Shown: positions 24,060 through 33,044, counted from the first letter of the stretch. The stretch: 39,805 nucleotides of DNA from Acidobacteriota bacterium (GCA_022072205.1 JAJVID010000017.1:7870-47674), one strand, 5' to 3'. Program-made: numbers and translations. Notes: a model not told the origin generated them from the letters alone.

Positions 24060-26963
24060 CTATTGTCCAGCTTCCAAAGCAGCCAGCCAGATGTCAGCCT
24101 CAGTCGTTTTCAGGCTGAAATAGACGGTGCGATTGTCGCGGGAAACGCCGAGCGACTGAAAATGATTTGGCGCGACGGACAAAATCTCCTGCGACTTCCT
24201 GGTCCGGCTATCCAACAGATACAACTTGTCCTGAGCGAAAAAGAGCAGGCGTTGATTATCGTTCAACCAGACCGGGTGCTCGCCGAACTCGGTGAGGCGT
24301 TCATATCGGCCTGAGTCGAACGAGTAGCTGTAGATGCTGTCCTTATACCCGGCCAGCTTCCGCCCATCCGCAGACCACGACCAGATCATCAGTTCTGCCG
24401 GAAAATTTGCCGCCGGCAACGACTGTGGCGTTTGTTGTGCCCAGGGCCGGTTGGCGTCAACGATGATGGGCGGCCCCGTTTGCAGATTGCAAAGCAAACG
24501 CAATCCATCGGGCGACCAAACGGGAGCCTGCGCGCCCGGCCCCGATGTGTGGCTGAATTGCCGCAATCCGCTGCCATCCGGCTTGATCATCCAATACTCG
24601 TAGCGCCCGCTGCGATCAGAGAAAAAGACGATTTGCTTTCCGTCAGGCGACCATCGCGCCGCGCGGTCTTTGTATTTGTCATTGGTGATTTGCCGCAAGC
24701 CCGCGCCGTCACGGCGGACGATGAAAAGGTCTTCCTGCTTGTCCCCTGTCGCGCCAAAAGCTACCCACGCGCCATCGGGCGAAAAATCCGGGTCGGTGGC
24801 GATGCGGGAACCCTGCGTGATCCAAACCGGCTTCGCTTCGATCTTCCCTTTGGCTGGATCGAAGCTGACTTGCTGGACGTTGATCTGATTGGCGACCTGC
24901 GCGTAGGCCAGATGCCGACCGTCGCGCGAAAAGCTGATGTACCCGCTGTAAGTCGCCGGAGTCGTGATCGGCTCAGGCTCTCCCAGCATCTTTCCTGATC
25001 GCTCGTCTATCGGCGCGCGCCACAGATTCATGCTGCCGCCCCGGTCGGAAGCAAAATAGAGATAGCGGCCATCTGGCGACCAGACCGGATTCCAGTCCAA
25101 CGCCGGATCGTCAGTCACGGATACCGGTTCACCACCGCGCGCGTCAACTGTCCAGATGTCCCGCTGTCCACCGCCCCGAATTCCCCAGTACGCGATTCTG
25201 TCGCCGTGCGGAGACCAGTTCGGTTGCACAGCGTCCCTTTCTGTCACCAGCCGTATCTCACCTGTAGCAAGCTTCACGACGAAGAGCGGGCCGGGAAAAC
25301 CGCCGCGCTCGCTCGGCCTGGCAAAAGTGCCGTTCGAGAAAGCGACCTCCTGCCCGTCCGGCGACCACGCCGGATTGTGGCCGTGATCAACCAACCGGCG
25401 CACATTCTCGCCCGTCGCGCCCATCACGAAGATGCCGCCGCCTTCACGATCCGAACGAAAAACGATCTGCTCGCCGTCGGGAGAAAAGGCCGGTTGCGTG
25501 TCGTTTGCCGCAGAGTCTCTGGTCAAATTGATCGGCGTCGCTCCGCTCACCCGCTGCAGGTAAATGTCCCAGTTGCCCGCTTCATCGCTGGCGTAGATCA
25601 GCATTTTTCCGTCCGGCGACAGGCTGGGATAAATCTCCTGTCCTGGCGTTCTGGTGAGTTGGGTGAAGTTGGCGACTCTCGGCGCCGGCGTTTTTCTCGC
25701 GTTGAACCAGCGCCAATATCCGGCGATGGCCAGGACAATCGCCACGCCGGCGATGATGGCGGCTTTGGGAATCCAGCCACGATTGCCCGGTTTGCGCAAC
25801 GGTTGCGGAATCGCGCTTGCCAACGTGAGAGCGCCTGAATCCGATTCTTGTTTGAGCGCCTTCAAAGCGGCTCTGAATTCAGAGGCGGTCTGGAAACGCG
25901 ATTCCCGATCTTTCTCCAACGCGCGCTCGATGATCCATTGCAATTCGCGCGGCAGGTCAGGCCGCGAAGTCGTCACGGGAACCGGCGCGCTATGCAGAAT
26001 CGCGTCGTAGATAGCCGCGTTACTCACGCCCTGAAATGGCCGCTCGCCGGTGACCATTTCGTAGAGCATCACCCCAAGACTGAAAATGTCAGTTCGCTGA
26101 TCAACCTTCTGCGCCAGCGATTGCTCCGGCGACATGTAGCTGATTGTTCCCATCACGGTTCCCGGATCCGTCGAATGCGGAATGCGGAATGCGGAATGCG
26201 GAATATTCCGTTCAGTTTGCACCAGCGTTTCGGTCTCATCATTCCGCATTCCGCTTTCCACATTCCGCATTCCGGTCAGTTTGGCCAGGCCGAAATCCAG
26301 AACTTTCGCCAAGCCATCAGGTCGCACCATCACGTTCTCCGGCTTGAGGTCGCGGTGAACGATCCCGGCCTTGTGAGCGGCGACGAGCGCGTCGGCGATC
26401 TGAATAGCCACATCGAGCGCGGCTGCGAGCGGCATCGGCGCAACCAGCGTCTGCCGCAGCGTTTGCCCTTCGACAAATTCGGTGACGATGTAATGCGTTC
26501 CCTCGGCCTCGCCGATTTCGTGAATGGTGATGATGTTGGGATGATTGAGCGCCGAGGCGGCGCGAGCTTCCTGCGCGAAACGCTGGACGTGGTTTTGGCT
26601 GCGCGTGAACTGTTCGGGCAGGAGCTTGAGCGCGACGTTGCGTTCAAGCTGTTCGTCGCGCGCCAGCCAGACTTCGCCCATTCCCCCCACGCCGAGCAGC
26701 GACAGAATCTGATAGCGGCCAATTCGCCGCCCCGCGAATGAAAAGCTGTTTTCGCCGGCCATCTGTCGCGCGGCGATTTCGATGGCTGGCCGATCAAGGA
26801 AGCTTTCGGCCTGCTGGTCGGAAGCGATCATCAACTCGACTTCATTTCGCAAATCAGCGGCGCCGGCGCAGACGCGGTCGAGAAACTCCGTCCGCTCGCC
26901 CGAATCGAGTTCGATGGCCTGATTATAAATGCGAGTAATCTGCTGATAACGCTCAGGAGTCAT
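24060..26963 (-). CDS. Membrane Ser/Thr protein kinase with PD40/TolB-like beta-propeller
   Basis: This 967-residue protein starts with a helical region typical of acidobacterial kinases (MTPERYQQITRIYNQAIELD). A Hanks-type kinase domain covers about residues 82-365, with glycine loop LLGVGGMGEVWLA, Lys113, HRDLKPEN (Asp205), DFG at 223-225 and SPE at 278-280. The activation segment carries an insert at 231-264 encoded by a heptamer hairpin element. One membrane helix follows at about 401-419 (AAIIAGVAIVLAIAGYWRWF), then an external propeller of PD40 repeats (PSLSPDGKMLIYASDEAG, PAFSPDGEQIVFRSDREG and others) to the end. The propeller probably senses a ligand or envelope signal. The ATG is 9 bases after the ECF sigma stop, so the two are co-transcribed and likely form one circuit. 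Confidence 0.93.
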   Translation of the reverse strand: MTPERYQQITRIYNQAIELDSGERTEFLDRVCAGAADLRNEVELMIASDQQAESFLDRPAIEIAARQMAGENSFSFAGRRIGRYQILSLLGVGGMGEVWLARDEQLERNVALKLLPEQFTRSQNHVQRFAQEARAASALNHPNIITIHEIGEAEGTHYIVTEFVEGQTLRQTLVAPMPLAAALDVAIQIADALVAAHKAGIVHRDLKPENVMVRPDGLAKVLDFGLAKLTGMRNVESGMRNDETETLVQTERNIPHSAFRIPHSTDPGTVMGTISYMSPEQSLAQKVDQRTDIFSLGVMLYEMVTGERPFQGVSNAAIYDAILHSAPVPVTTSRPDLPRELQWIIERALEKDRESRFQTASEFRAALKALKQESDSGALTLASAIPQPLRKPGNRGWIPKAAIIAGVAIVLAIAGYWRWFNARKTPAPRVANFTQLTRTPGQEIYPSLSPDGKMLIYASDEAGNWDIYLQRVSGATPINLTRDSAANDTQPAFSPDGEQIVFRSDREGGGIFVMGATGENVRRLVDHGHNPAWSPDGQEVAFSNGTFARPSERGGFPGPLFVVKLATGEIRLVTERDAVQPNWSPHGDRIAYWGIRGGGQRDIWTVDARGGEPVSVTDDPALDWNPVWSPDGRYLYFASDRGGSMNLWRAPIDERSGKMLGEPEPITTPATYSGYISFSRDGRHLAYAQVANQINVQQVSFDPAKGKIEAKPVWITQGSRIATDPDFSPDGAWVAFGATGDKQEDLFIVRRDGAGLRQITNDKYKDRAARWSPDGKQIVFFSDRSGRYEYWMIKPDGSGLRQFSHTSGPGAQAPVWSPDGLRLLCNLQTGPPIIVDANRPWAQQTPQSLPAANFPAELMIWSWSADGRKLAGYKDSIYSYSFDSGRYERLTEFGEHPVWLNDNQRLLFFAQDKLYLLDSRTRKSQEILSVAPNHFQSLGVSRDNRTVYFSLKTTEADIWLAALEAGQ
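26173..26274. repeat. Heptamer hairpin element inside the kinase coding sequence
   Basis: Four perfect copies of GAATGCG (26173-26200) plus GAAT form an arm that pairs with 26243-26274 or so in 30 of 32 positions; the loop is 36 bases. The element is about 102 bases (34 codons), in frame and without stops on the coding (minus) strand. It encodes GMRNVESGMRNDETETL and then NIPHSAFRIPHS, low-complexity residues unlike the kinase. Confidence 0.92.
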
Positions 26964-26972
26964 AGGCAACGA

Positions 26973-27539
26973 TCATCGGGAAAGTTCGCGATGCAACCAC
27001 GCGCAAGCCGTGCGCCAGTCGCGGCGCACCGTGCTGACGGAAATCCTCATCACTTCGGCGACTTCCTCCAGGCTCAGCCCGCCGAAGAAACGCAGTTCAA
27101 CGACGCGGGCATGGCGCGGATCGAGCTTTTCAAGCGCAGTCAGCGCGTCATCCAGCGCCACCAGATCGGGATTGTGCCGCGCGCCGACAACTGCGGCTTC
27201 GGACAGCGAAACCTGCATCGCCTGGCCGCCGCGTTTCGCCGCCTGCTGTTCGCGGGCGAATTGCACCAGGATGTGGCGCATCAAGGTCGCCGAGACGCCG
27301 AAAAAATGGGCGCGACTTTGCCATTCGACCTGCCGCCAGTCAATAAGCCGCACGAACGCCTCGTTGACCAGCGCCGTAGTTTGCAACACGTGCCCTTGCC
27401 GTTCGCCCGCCAGATAGCCGTGCGCCAACCGGCGCAGCTCCCGATAGACCAGCGGAGTCAGTCGTTCGAGCGCATCCTGATCTCCCCGGTTCCAGGCGAC
27501 CAGCAATTGGGTAATGTTCGGTGTTGTCGAGGATTCCAT
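26973..27539 (-). CDS. ECF-type sigma factor, TIGR02999-like
   Basis: This 188-residue sigma factor resembles the TIGR02999-type family common in Acidobacteria and Planctomycetes. It opens with TQLLVAWNRGDQDALERLTP and LVYRELRRLAHGYLAGER, then VLQTTALVNEAFVRLID; region 4 is LDPRHARVVELRFFGGLSLE, followed by EVAEVMRISVSTVRRDWRTA. It recruits RNA polymerase to specific promoters. The kinase gene starts 9 bases after its stop, a pairing seen often in these phyla, and kinase phosphorylation of the sigma or a partner is a plausible control. I chose the ATG at 27539 over a TTG at 27569; the Shine-Dalgarno is weak (GGAAG). Confidence 0.92.
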   Translation of the reverse strand: MESSTTPNITQLLVAWNRGDQDALERLTPLVYRELRRLAHGYLAGERQGHVLQTTALVNEAFVRLIDWRQVEWQSRAHFFGVSATLMRHILVQFAREQQAAKRGGQAMQVSLSEAAVVGARHNPDLVALDDALTALEKLDPRHARVVELRFFGGLSLEEVAEVMRISVSTVRRDWRTACAWLHRELSR

Positions 27540-27846
27540 AGTCGCTTCCGCACTGTGGGGTTGGCGCAACGAAAGCCTCGATAAATTAGCACATCGGTTA
27601 CGGTCTCAGCCATAACGCGAGGTTCGCGGAAAATTATTTTCGGGCCGTGAACACTTTTGCCCGCCGATTCCCCCTTATCAATTGAAGGCGTCAATCACAT
27701 ACAGACACAACAGGCGCTACGGCAAACTTCCCGGTTGCCTGTGAGGGGATTCCGGAGTTTCTTCCGTTTTACCAGTTGAGACATCGTTTTCACGCGCGGC
27801 TGAATTTATAGAACTTCCCGAATAGTCGAACAAACAAGGAGAGCTT
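27540..27846. promoter_or_regulatory. Divergent intergenic region before the oxidative cluster
   Basis: This 307-base gap separates the sigma gene (minus) from the cluster starting at 27847 (plus). No gene or strong inverted repeat is visible, and I found no promoter pair with good spacing; a TTGAGA at 27776 and a TTTATA at 27805 are too far apart (23 bases). Confidence 0.4.
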
Positions 27847-28221
27847 ATGAGCGACACAACGAACAACTTGAGCGAATACGAAGCGATAGCCAACACCCTT
27901 CAGCGATACATCAACGGCGGCAAGTCAGGCCGAAGCGCCGACATGAAACCCGCCTTCCATCCGGACGCGACGATCCACGGCTATCTCGGCCCCGATCTGA
28001 TCGCCGGGCCGATCCAGATGCTGTTTGACTGGGTTGACCAGAACGAGCCGGCGACCGGGCTTCAGTCGTGGATCTCCAGCATTGATCTTAACGACACGGT
28101 GGCGACGGCGCGGCTCGAAGCCTACAACTGGTCGGGGCATCGGTTCACCGATCAGTTCACGCTGCTCAAAGTCGAAGGCGAATGGAAGATCATCAGCAAG
28201 GTGTTTTACCTGCATCCCTGA
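27847..28221 (+). CDS. NTF2-like (lumazine-binding-type) small protein
   Basis: This 124-residue protein has the cone-shaped NTF2-like fold by pattern: an N-terminal helix (EYEAIANTLQRYINGGKSGR), FHPDATIHGYLGPDLIAGPI, and C-terminal strands ending DQFTLLKVEGEWKIISKVFY. It resembles the putative lumazine-binding group of this superfamily. Members can be isomerases, dehydratases or mere binding proteins; no catalytic pair is certain here. A strong Shine-Dalgarno (AAGGAG) precedes the ATG. It is the first gene of a plus-strand cluster, 35 bases before the copper monooxygenase gene. Confidence 0.85.
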   Translation: MSDTTNNLSEYEAIANTLQRYINGGKSGRSADMKPAFHPDATIHGYLGPDLIAGPIQMLFDWVDQNEPATGLQSWISSIDLNDTVATARLEAYNWSGHRFTDQFTLLKVEGEWKIISKVFYLHP

Positions 28222-28256
28222 ACCACCACATCACGATACAGATTTGGAGGAGCCTT

Positions 28257-29672
28257 ATGAAACCACATCGCATAACCATCATCGCGCTGGCGCTGCTGGT
28301 CGTCGGGTTCTACGCGTTGCGCGCGACGCAAGCCAGCGTGGCTAAGCAGCCGCCGAAAAACGTCACCTTCAGCAAAGATGTCGCCCCGATCTTTTTCAAA
28401 AACTGCGCCGAATGTCATCGCCCCGGCGAAGCGGCTCCGTTTTCGACGCTGAGCTACAAGGACGCGCGCCCCTGGGCGAAATCAATCCGCGAACACGTCG
28501 TCAATCGCACGATGCCGCCCTGGCATGCCGATCCGCATTTCGGACAATTCAAAAACGAACGCCGATTGTCGCAAGCCGACATTGACACGATCGTCGCCTG
28601 GGTCGAAGGCGGCGCGCTCGAAGGCGATCCCAAAGATTTGCCGCCTGCGCCGAGTTTTGTCGAAGGCTGGAACATCGGCCAGCCAGATGTTGTCTTCACT
28701 TTGCCTAAACCCTACACCGTCGAAGCCAGCGGGCCGGACGAATATCAGTACTTCAACGTGCCGACGAATTTCACCGAAGACAAATACGTGCGCGCCATCG
28801 AGGCCCGCCCCGGCAATCGCAAAGTCGTGCATCACGTCATCGTCTTCATTCAACCGCCTGCGCCCGCCGATGCGCCGAAACTCAGTCAGGAAGAATTGAC
28901 TCGACGCCGCACGCAACAGGCGAAAGAAAGCATTCGGTATTCCGACGGATTTTTGCGTCGCACCAAAGCCGATGCGCCCGTGCACAACGACGGATGTTCA
29001 TTGCCGAACGGCGGCGGCGGCACAAAATTCGACACCAGCAAACGCGACTCCGGTTCCACCCTGCTGACCGAATGGGCGCCGGGGCGAAATCCCGATGTGA
29101 TGGAGCCGGGCGTGGCGAAAAAGATTCCCGCCGGATCAATCCTCACGTTTCAGGTGCATTACAACAAAGCCGCCGGTTCGGTGCAGACCGATCAATCCAG
29201 CGTTGGTCTGATTTTCGCCAAGGAGCCGCCCGCCAGACTGGTCACGACAGAATCGGTTCATAACTCGTATATGCAAATCCCGCCGGGCGCGGAACGACAT
29301 CGCGTCAACGCCTGCTGGACGGCGCAGCGCGACATCAGGCTCATCACACTGATGCCGCACATGCATTTTCGCGGCGCGGCCATGCAGATCGAAGCCGTTT
29401 ATCCCGACGGTCGCAAAGCGATGCTGCTCAACGTGCCGCGTTACGATTTTGCCTGGCAGACGGGTTACATGTTGAAACAGCCGCTGACGCTTCCGAAAGG
29501 CACGACGCTGTTTGTGACGGGCTGGTTCGATAACTCGGCCAGAAACAAATTCAATCCCGACCCGACCAAAGCCGTGCGCTGGGGCGATCCGACTTACGAC
29601 GAAATGCTGTTGTGTTTTGTGGATTTCACAACAGATGCGAAACCGTCCGTCGCGATGAGCAGCGGGCAATAG
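28257..29672 (+). CDS. Cytochrome c fused to a PHM-type copper monooxygenase core
   Basis: This 471-residue exported protein has a signal peptide or anchor (residues 8-27). A cytochrome c domain has CAECH at 50-54 and a likely axial Met86 (NRTMPPWH). The rest matches copper type II, ascorbate-dependent monooxygenases such as PHM and dopamine beta-monooxygenase. All six expected copper ligands can be placed: His192, His193 and His301 for one copper (VVHHVIVF, FQVHYN); His368, His370 and Met450 for the other (MPHMHFRG, DEMLLCFVDF). These enzymes hydroxylate C-H bonds with O2; the fused heme may deliver the electrons. The ATG at 28257 has a strong GGAGG site; an upstream frame start at 28182 overlaps the previous gene and is rejected. 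Confidence 0.85.
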   Translation: MKPHRITIIALALLVVGFYALRATQASVAKQPPKNVTFSKDVAPIFFKNCAECHRPGEAAPFSTLSYKDARPWAKSIREHVVNRTMPPWHADPHFGQFKNERRLSQADIDTIVAWVEGGALEGDPKDLPPAPSFVEGWNIGQPDVVFTLPKPYTVEASGPDEYQYFNVPTNFTEDKYVRAIEARPGNRKVVHHVIVFIQPPAPADAPKLSQEELTRRRTQQAKESIRYSDGFLRRTKADAPVHNDGCSLPNGGGGTKFDTSKRDSGSTLLTEWAPGRNPDVMEPGVAKKIPAGSILTFQVHYNKAAGSVQTDQSSVGLIFAKEPPARLVTTESVHNSYMQIPPGAERHRVNACWTAQRDIRLITLMPHMHFRGAAMQIEAVYPDGRKAMLLNVPRYDFAWQTGYMLKQPLTLPKGTTLFVTGWFDNSARNKFNPDPTKAVRWGDPTYDEMLLCFVDFTTDAKPSVAMSSGQ

Positions 29673-29718
29673 CCAGCGATTGTTTCGCCAAACCTGCAAC
29701 CCAAAGAAAGGAATCCGT

Positions 29719-30396
29719 ATGAATATTGAAATCTCTCGTCGCCGCTTTCTGGAATTGTCGTCCGCGCTCGGCGGCATTGTCGCCTGCGGTGAACTGTATC
29801 CATTGCTCGCGCAGGAAACACGACCGCGCACCAGCGAACAGGTGCAAGGCCCGTTTTATCCCATGCTCAAACCGCTCGACCGCGACGCCGATCTTACACA
29901 TCTGCGCGGCCGTCGCGGCGTCGCGCAAGGCCAGATCATTCACCTGATGGGGCGCGTGGTGAATTTGCAGGGCAAACCGCTCGAAGGCGTCAAGCTCGAA
30001 ATCTGGCAGGCCAATGTTCACGGGCGTTACGCGCACATCAACGACACAAACAAAGCGCCGCTCGATCCGAACTTTCAGGGCTACGGCGTACAGGTGACGG
30101 ATGCGCAGGGACGGTTTCGTTTCAAGACGATCAAGCCGAGCGCGTACCCCACCGGCGTCGAAGACTGGTCGCGGCCTCCGCACATTCACTATTACGCGAC
30201 AGGCCGCCACGAAGCGCTCACGACGCAGATGTATTTTCCCAATGAACCGTTGAACGCCAAAGACCGCCTGTTGCAAAGCGCCGGAGCCGCGCAATCAACG
30301 CTCATCGCCAAAGTCCAAACAGCAGGGCCGGCAGTCAAAGACATGGAGCCGAATTCATTGATCGTGACGTGGGACATTATCCTCACACGCGGCTGA
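29719..30396 (+). CDS. Tat-exported intradiol ring-cleavage dioxygenase (protocatechuate 3,4-dioxygenase-like)
   Basis: This 225-residue protein has a twin-arginine signal (ISRRRFLELSSALGGIV) and a complete non-heme iron(III) site: Tyr104 (GRYAHIND), Tyr143 (SAYPTG), His155 and His157 (RPPHIHYYA). The stretch KLEIWQANVHGRYAHINDTN, then APLDPNFQGYG, is close to protocatechuate 3,4-dioxygenase. Such enzymes open catechol rings between the hydroxyls using O2. Tat export is unusual for catabolic intradiol enzymes and implies action on aromatics outside the cytoplasm. The ATG at 29719 follows AAAGGA and places the Tat motif correctly; an earlier ATG at 29680 would add 13 residues. No separate alpha/beta subunit is encoded nearby. 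Confidence 0.9.
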   Translation: MNIEISRRRFLELSSALGGIVACGELYPLLAQETRPRTSEQVQGPFYPMLKPLDRDADLTHLRGRRGVAQGQIIHLMGRVVNLQGKPLEGVKLEIWQANVHGRYAHINDTNKAPLDPNFQGYGVQVTDAQGRFRFKTIKPSAYPTGVEDWSRPPHIHYYATGRHEALTTQMYFPNEPLNAKDRLLQSAGAAQSTLIAKVQTAGPAVKDMEPNSLIVTWDIILTRG

Positions 30397-30439
30397 GACC
30401 TGACGGATACCCTTTCACATCACAAACAGAGGCAACCGT

Positions 30440-31231
30440 ATGAATGATTCATCCGAACTGAGAAAACGTCTGTCCGGCAAAGTCGCCATCATCACCGGCG
30501 CCACCGGCGGCATCGGCGAAGCGACCGCGAAATTGTTTTTGCAGGAAGGAGCCGGCGTCATGCTCGTCGGACGCTCGGCTGACAAGCTGAAAGAAACCCG
30601 CGACCGTCTGGGCGTTAAAAAAGGTCTGGCGCATTTTGTCGCTGACGCCGCCGATGAAGCAGCGACTGCCGCGTCGGTCGCCGCCACCATCTCGGCGTTT
30701 GGCGGCGTAGACATTCTGTTCGCCAACGCCGGCACGGAAGGCGTCGTCAATCCGGTTGAATCCATCAACCGCCCAGACTTCGAGCAGGTGTTGCAGACAA
30801 ACGTCATCGGCGTCTGGCTCGGCATGAAATACTGCGTCGAGCCGATGAAACAACGCGGCGGCGGTTCGATGATCGTTACCTCTTCCATCGCGGGCGCCGT
30901 CGGATTCGCGGGCGGCGCGCCTTACATCGCCAGCAAACACGCCGTGAACGGTCTCGTCAAATCCGCCGCGCTGGAATTGGCCGCTGCAAACATTCGCGTC
31001 AACGCCATCGCTCCGGGCTTTATTGACAACCAGATGATTTATCGCATCGAAAGGCAATTCTCGCCGGACAATCCCGCCGCCGTGCGCGAAGACCTCGCCG
31101 CCCTGGTTCCGCTCAAACGCTACGGCACAAGCGAAGAGGTCGCGCAACTCGCGCTGTTTCTGGCGAGCGACGCATCGTCATATTGCACAGGCGGAATTCA
31201 CGTCATGGACGGCGGGTACACAACCGCGTAA
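30440..31231 (+). CDS. Short-chain dehydrogenase/reductase
   Basis: This 263-residue cytoplasmic enzyme has the classical SDR pattern: TGATGGIG at 19-26 for NAD(P) binding, FANAG at 95-99, and the catalytic Ser148 or Ser149 (TSSIAG), Tyr162 and Lys166 (YIASK). The C-terminal IHVMDGGYTTA is the usual SDR ending. It oxidises or reduces an alcohol/ketone; the substrate is unknown. It lies between the dioxygenase and the TauE-like permease and may process an oxidised intermediate. The Shine-Dalgarno is modest (GAGGCAA). Confidence 0.93.
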   Translation: MNDSSELRKRLSGKVAIITGATGGIGEATAKLFLQEGAGVMLVGRSADKLKETRDRLGVKKGLAHFVADAADEAATAASVAATISAFGGVDILFANAGTEGVVNPVESINRPDFEQVLQTNVIGVWLGMKYCVEPMKQRGGGSMIVTSSIAGAVGFAGGAPYIASKHAVNGLVKSAALELAAANIRVNAIAPGFIDNQMIYRIERQFSPDNPAAVREDLAALVPLKRYGTSEEVAQLALFLASDASSYCTGGIHVMDGGYTTA

Positions 31232-31242
31232 AGGGGGAATGT

Positions 31243-32184
31243 ATGAGCCTCGATCAACAATTAAAGACCGGTCTGTTGATTGCGCTGGGAATCCTGAGTG
31301 CGACTTATATTTTCTGGTGGATACGCAGTGTGCGCAGGCGACGTGACAACGAGTCGCCAGCGGATGAAAGCCGTTTGTCTGGTACGCCATCGCTTACACA
31401 ATTGGCGATTGGCTTCGGCGCGAATTTCCTGGACACGCTGGGCATCGGATCGTTTGCGACGACGACCACGGCGTTCAAGCTGCTGCGGATCGTGCGTGAC
31501 GAGATCATCCCCGGTACGTTGATCGCCGGACACACGCTGCCGGTGATGGCGCAGGCGGTTATTTTCATGACCGTCGTCAAAGTGGATCCGCTGTTGCTCG
31601 CGCTGACGATGGCGGCGATGGCGCTCGGCGGCTGGATGGGCGCAGGCATCGTCTCGCGCCTGCCGCGCCGCTGGATTCAAGCCGGCATGGGCGTTGCGCT
31701 ACTGCTGGCGTCGGCCTCGCTGCTGATGAGCCATTTCGGTCTGTTTCCGGCGGGTGGCGCGGCAACGGGATTGCCCCCGGCGCGGATGTTGGTGGCGGTG
31801 GCGATGTATTTCGTTTTCGGCGCGCTGGCTACGCTGGGCATCGGGCATTACGCGCCGAGCCTGGTGTTGTTCAGCCTGCTCGGTATGGATTTACACGCGG
31901 CGTTCCCGATTATGGCTGGCGCAGGCGCATTCGCCGGCGTCGTCGCCAGCATGAGATTTCTCAATAAAGGACGCATCAATCAGCGGGCGGCTTTGGGATT
32001 GACGCTCGGCGGCATCCCCGGCGTGCTGCTCGCTGCTTTCGCGGTGAAGTCGCTCTCGCTCGACGCGATTCGCTGGCTGGTCGTGGTCGTCATCGTTTAC
32101 ACGGCTGTGACCATGCTCCGATCAGCCAGCGCCGAACGACAACGAGGCCAACTCTCACTCACGCCAAAGGAAGAACTTTCATGA
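31243..32184 (+). CDS. TauE/SafE-family membrane permease
   Basis: This 313-residue protein has about eight to nine hydrophobic segments and the two related halves typical of the TauE/SafE family: IGFGANFLDTLGIGSFATTT in the first half, FGALATLGIGHYAPSLVLFS in the second. Members export or import sulfite, sulfonates or small organic acids. Here it might move a substrate or product of the oxidative cluster, which is inference. A GGGGGA site precedes the ATG at 31243, 11 bases after the SDR stop. Its stop overlaps the hydrolase start as ATGA. Confidence 0.85.
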   Translation: MSLDQQLKTGLLIALGILSATYIFWWIRSVRRRRDNESPADESRLSGTPSLTQLAIGFGANFLDTLGIGSFATTTTAFKLLRIVRDEIIPGTLIAGHTLPVMAQAVIFMTVVKVDPLLLALTMAAMALGGWMGAGIVSRLPRRWIQAGMGVALLLASASLLMSHFGLFPAGGAATGLPPARMLVAVAMYFVFGALATLGIGHYAPSLVLFSLLGMDLHAAFPIMAGAGAFAGVVASMRFLNKGRINQRAALGLTLGGIPGVLLAAFAVKSLSLDAIRWLVVVVIVYTAVTMLRSASAERQRGQLSLTPKEELS

Positions 32185-33011
32185 TCCGCTTACGCACACT
32201 CCTCTTGCTGTCCATCTTTATCGCGGCTGTGGGGCTGACGGCCTGTCAACCTGCCACGACTCCGACCGCGACAGCCAGACCGGCGACCGGTCTGGCGCCG
32301 GTCAACGACATTCGGATGTATTACGAAATTCACGGCGATGGCCCGCCGCTCATCCTGCTGCACGGCGGGTTGGGCAGCGCCGGCTCCTGGGAAAACCAGA
32401 TTCCCGCCCTGTCCAAAAAGTACAAGGTGATCGCCGTAGACAGTCGCGGTCACGGTCGCTCGACTTTCTCAGAACAGCAGATCAGCTACGCGCTCATGGC
32501 CTCCGATGTCATCGCGCTTATGGATTATCTGGGCGTCAGAAAGGCGCACATCCTGGGCTGGAGCGACGGCGCCATTACGGGACTCGATCTGGCCATCAAA
32601 CATCCGGATCGCCTGAACAAGTTGATCGCTTACGGCGCCAACTACAACCCGTCCGGCCTGCGCGCCGATTACGGCGAGAACAAGAAGATCAAAGATTACT
32701 TCGAGAAAGCGACGCGGGATTATCAGGCGTTGTCGCCCGCCCCGGCGCGCTGGGAGGCGTTCCAGAAAAACATCGGCCAGATGTGGGCCACCGAGCCGAA
32801 TTTCACCGCCGAGCAGTTACGCAGCATCACCATCCCGACGCTGATTCTCGACGGCGACAACGACGAAGCCATCTCCACCGAGCACACGAAAGAACTGGCC
32901 AGCCTGATCCCGCGCGCTGAACTGACGCTCATCGCCGGCACGGGACACTTCGCCCCGCTGGAAAAGCGCGAGGAGTTCAACCGGATCGCGCTGGAGTTCC
33001 TGGCCAGATAG
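32181..33011 (+). CDS. Lipoprotein alpha/beta hydrolase
   Basis: This 276-residue protein has a lipoprotein signal (LLLLSIFIAAVGLTAC; Cys22 is the lipidation site), so it is membrane-tethered outside the cytoplasm. The alpha/beta-hydrolase fold is complete: oxyanion-loop HGGLGSAGSW, nucleophile Ser128 in GWSDGA, an acid in LDGDNDEA (Asp225 or Asp228), and His256 in GTGHFAPLEK. Possible activities include esterase, lactonase (such as beta-ketoadipate enol-lactone hydrolase) and C-C hydrolase. Its start overlaps the permease stop as ATGA, a sign of coupling. Confidence 0.92.
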   Translation: MIRLRTLLLLSIFIAAVGLTACQPATTPTATARPATGLAPVNDIRMYYEIHGDGPPLILLHGGLGSAGSWENQIPALSKKYKVIAVDSRGHGRSTFSEQQISYALMASDVIALMDYLGVRKAHILGWSDGAITGLDLAIKHPDRLNKLIAYGANYNPSGLRADYGENKKIKDYFEKATRDYQALSPAPARWEAFQKNIGQMWATEPNFTAEQLRSITIPTLILDGDNDEAISTEHTKELASLIPRAELTLIAGTGHFAPLEKREEFNRIALEFLAR

Positions 33012-33044
33012 CTGACTGAAATTGAGTCAAGCAAAGGAGAGGGT

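Noticed and set aside
26173..26274. Tandem GAATGCG heptamers as a possible CRISPR-like array
   Set aside because: Units are 7 bases with no spacers, and the second arm is inverted; this is a hairpin repeat, not CRISPR.
25848..26741. 297-codon plus-strand frame opposite the propeller kinase
   Set aside because: Antisense shadow with no ribosome site; the kinase motifs are on the minus strand.
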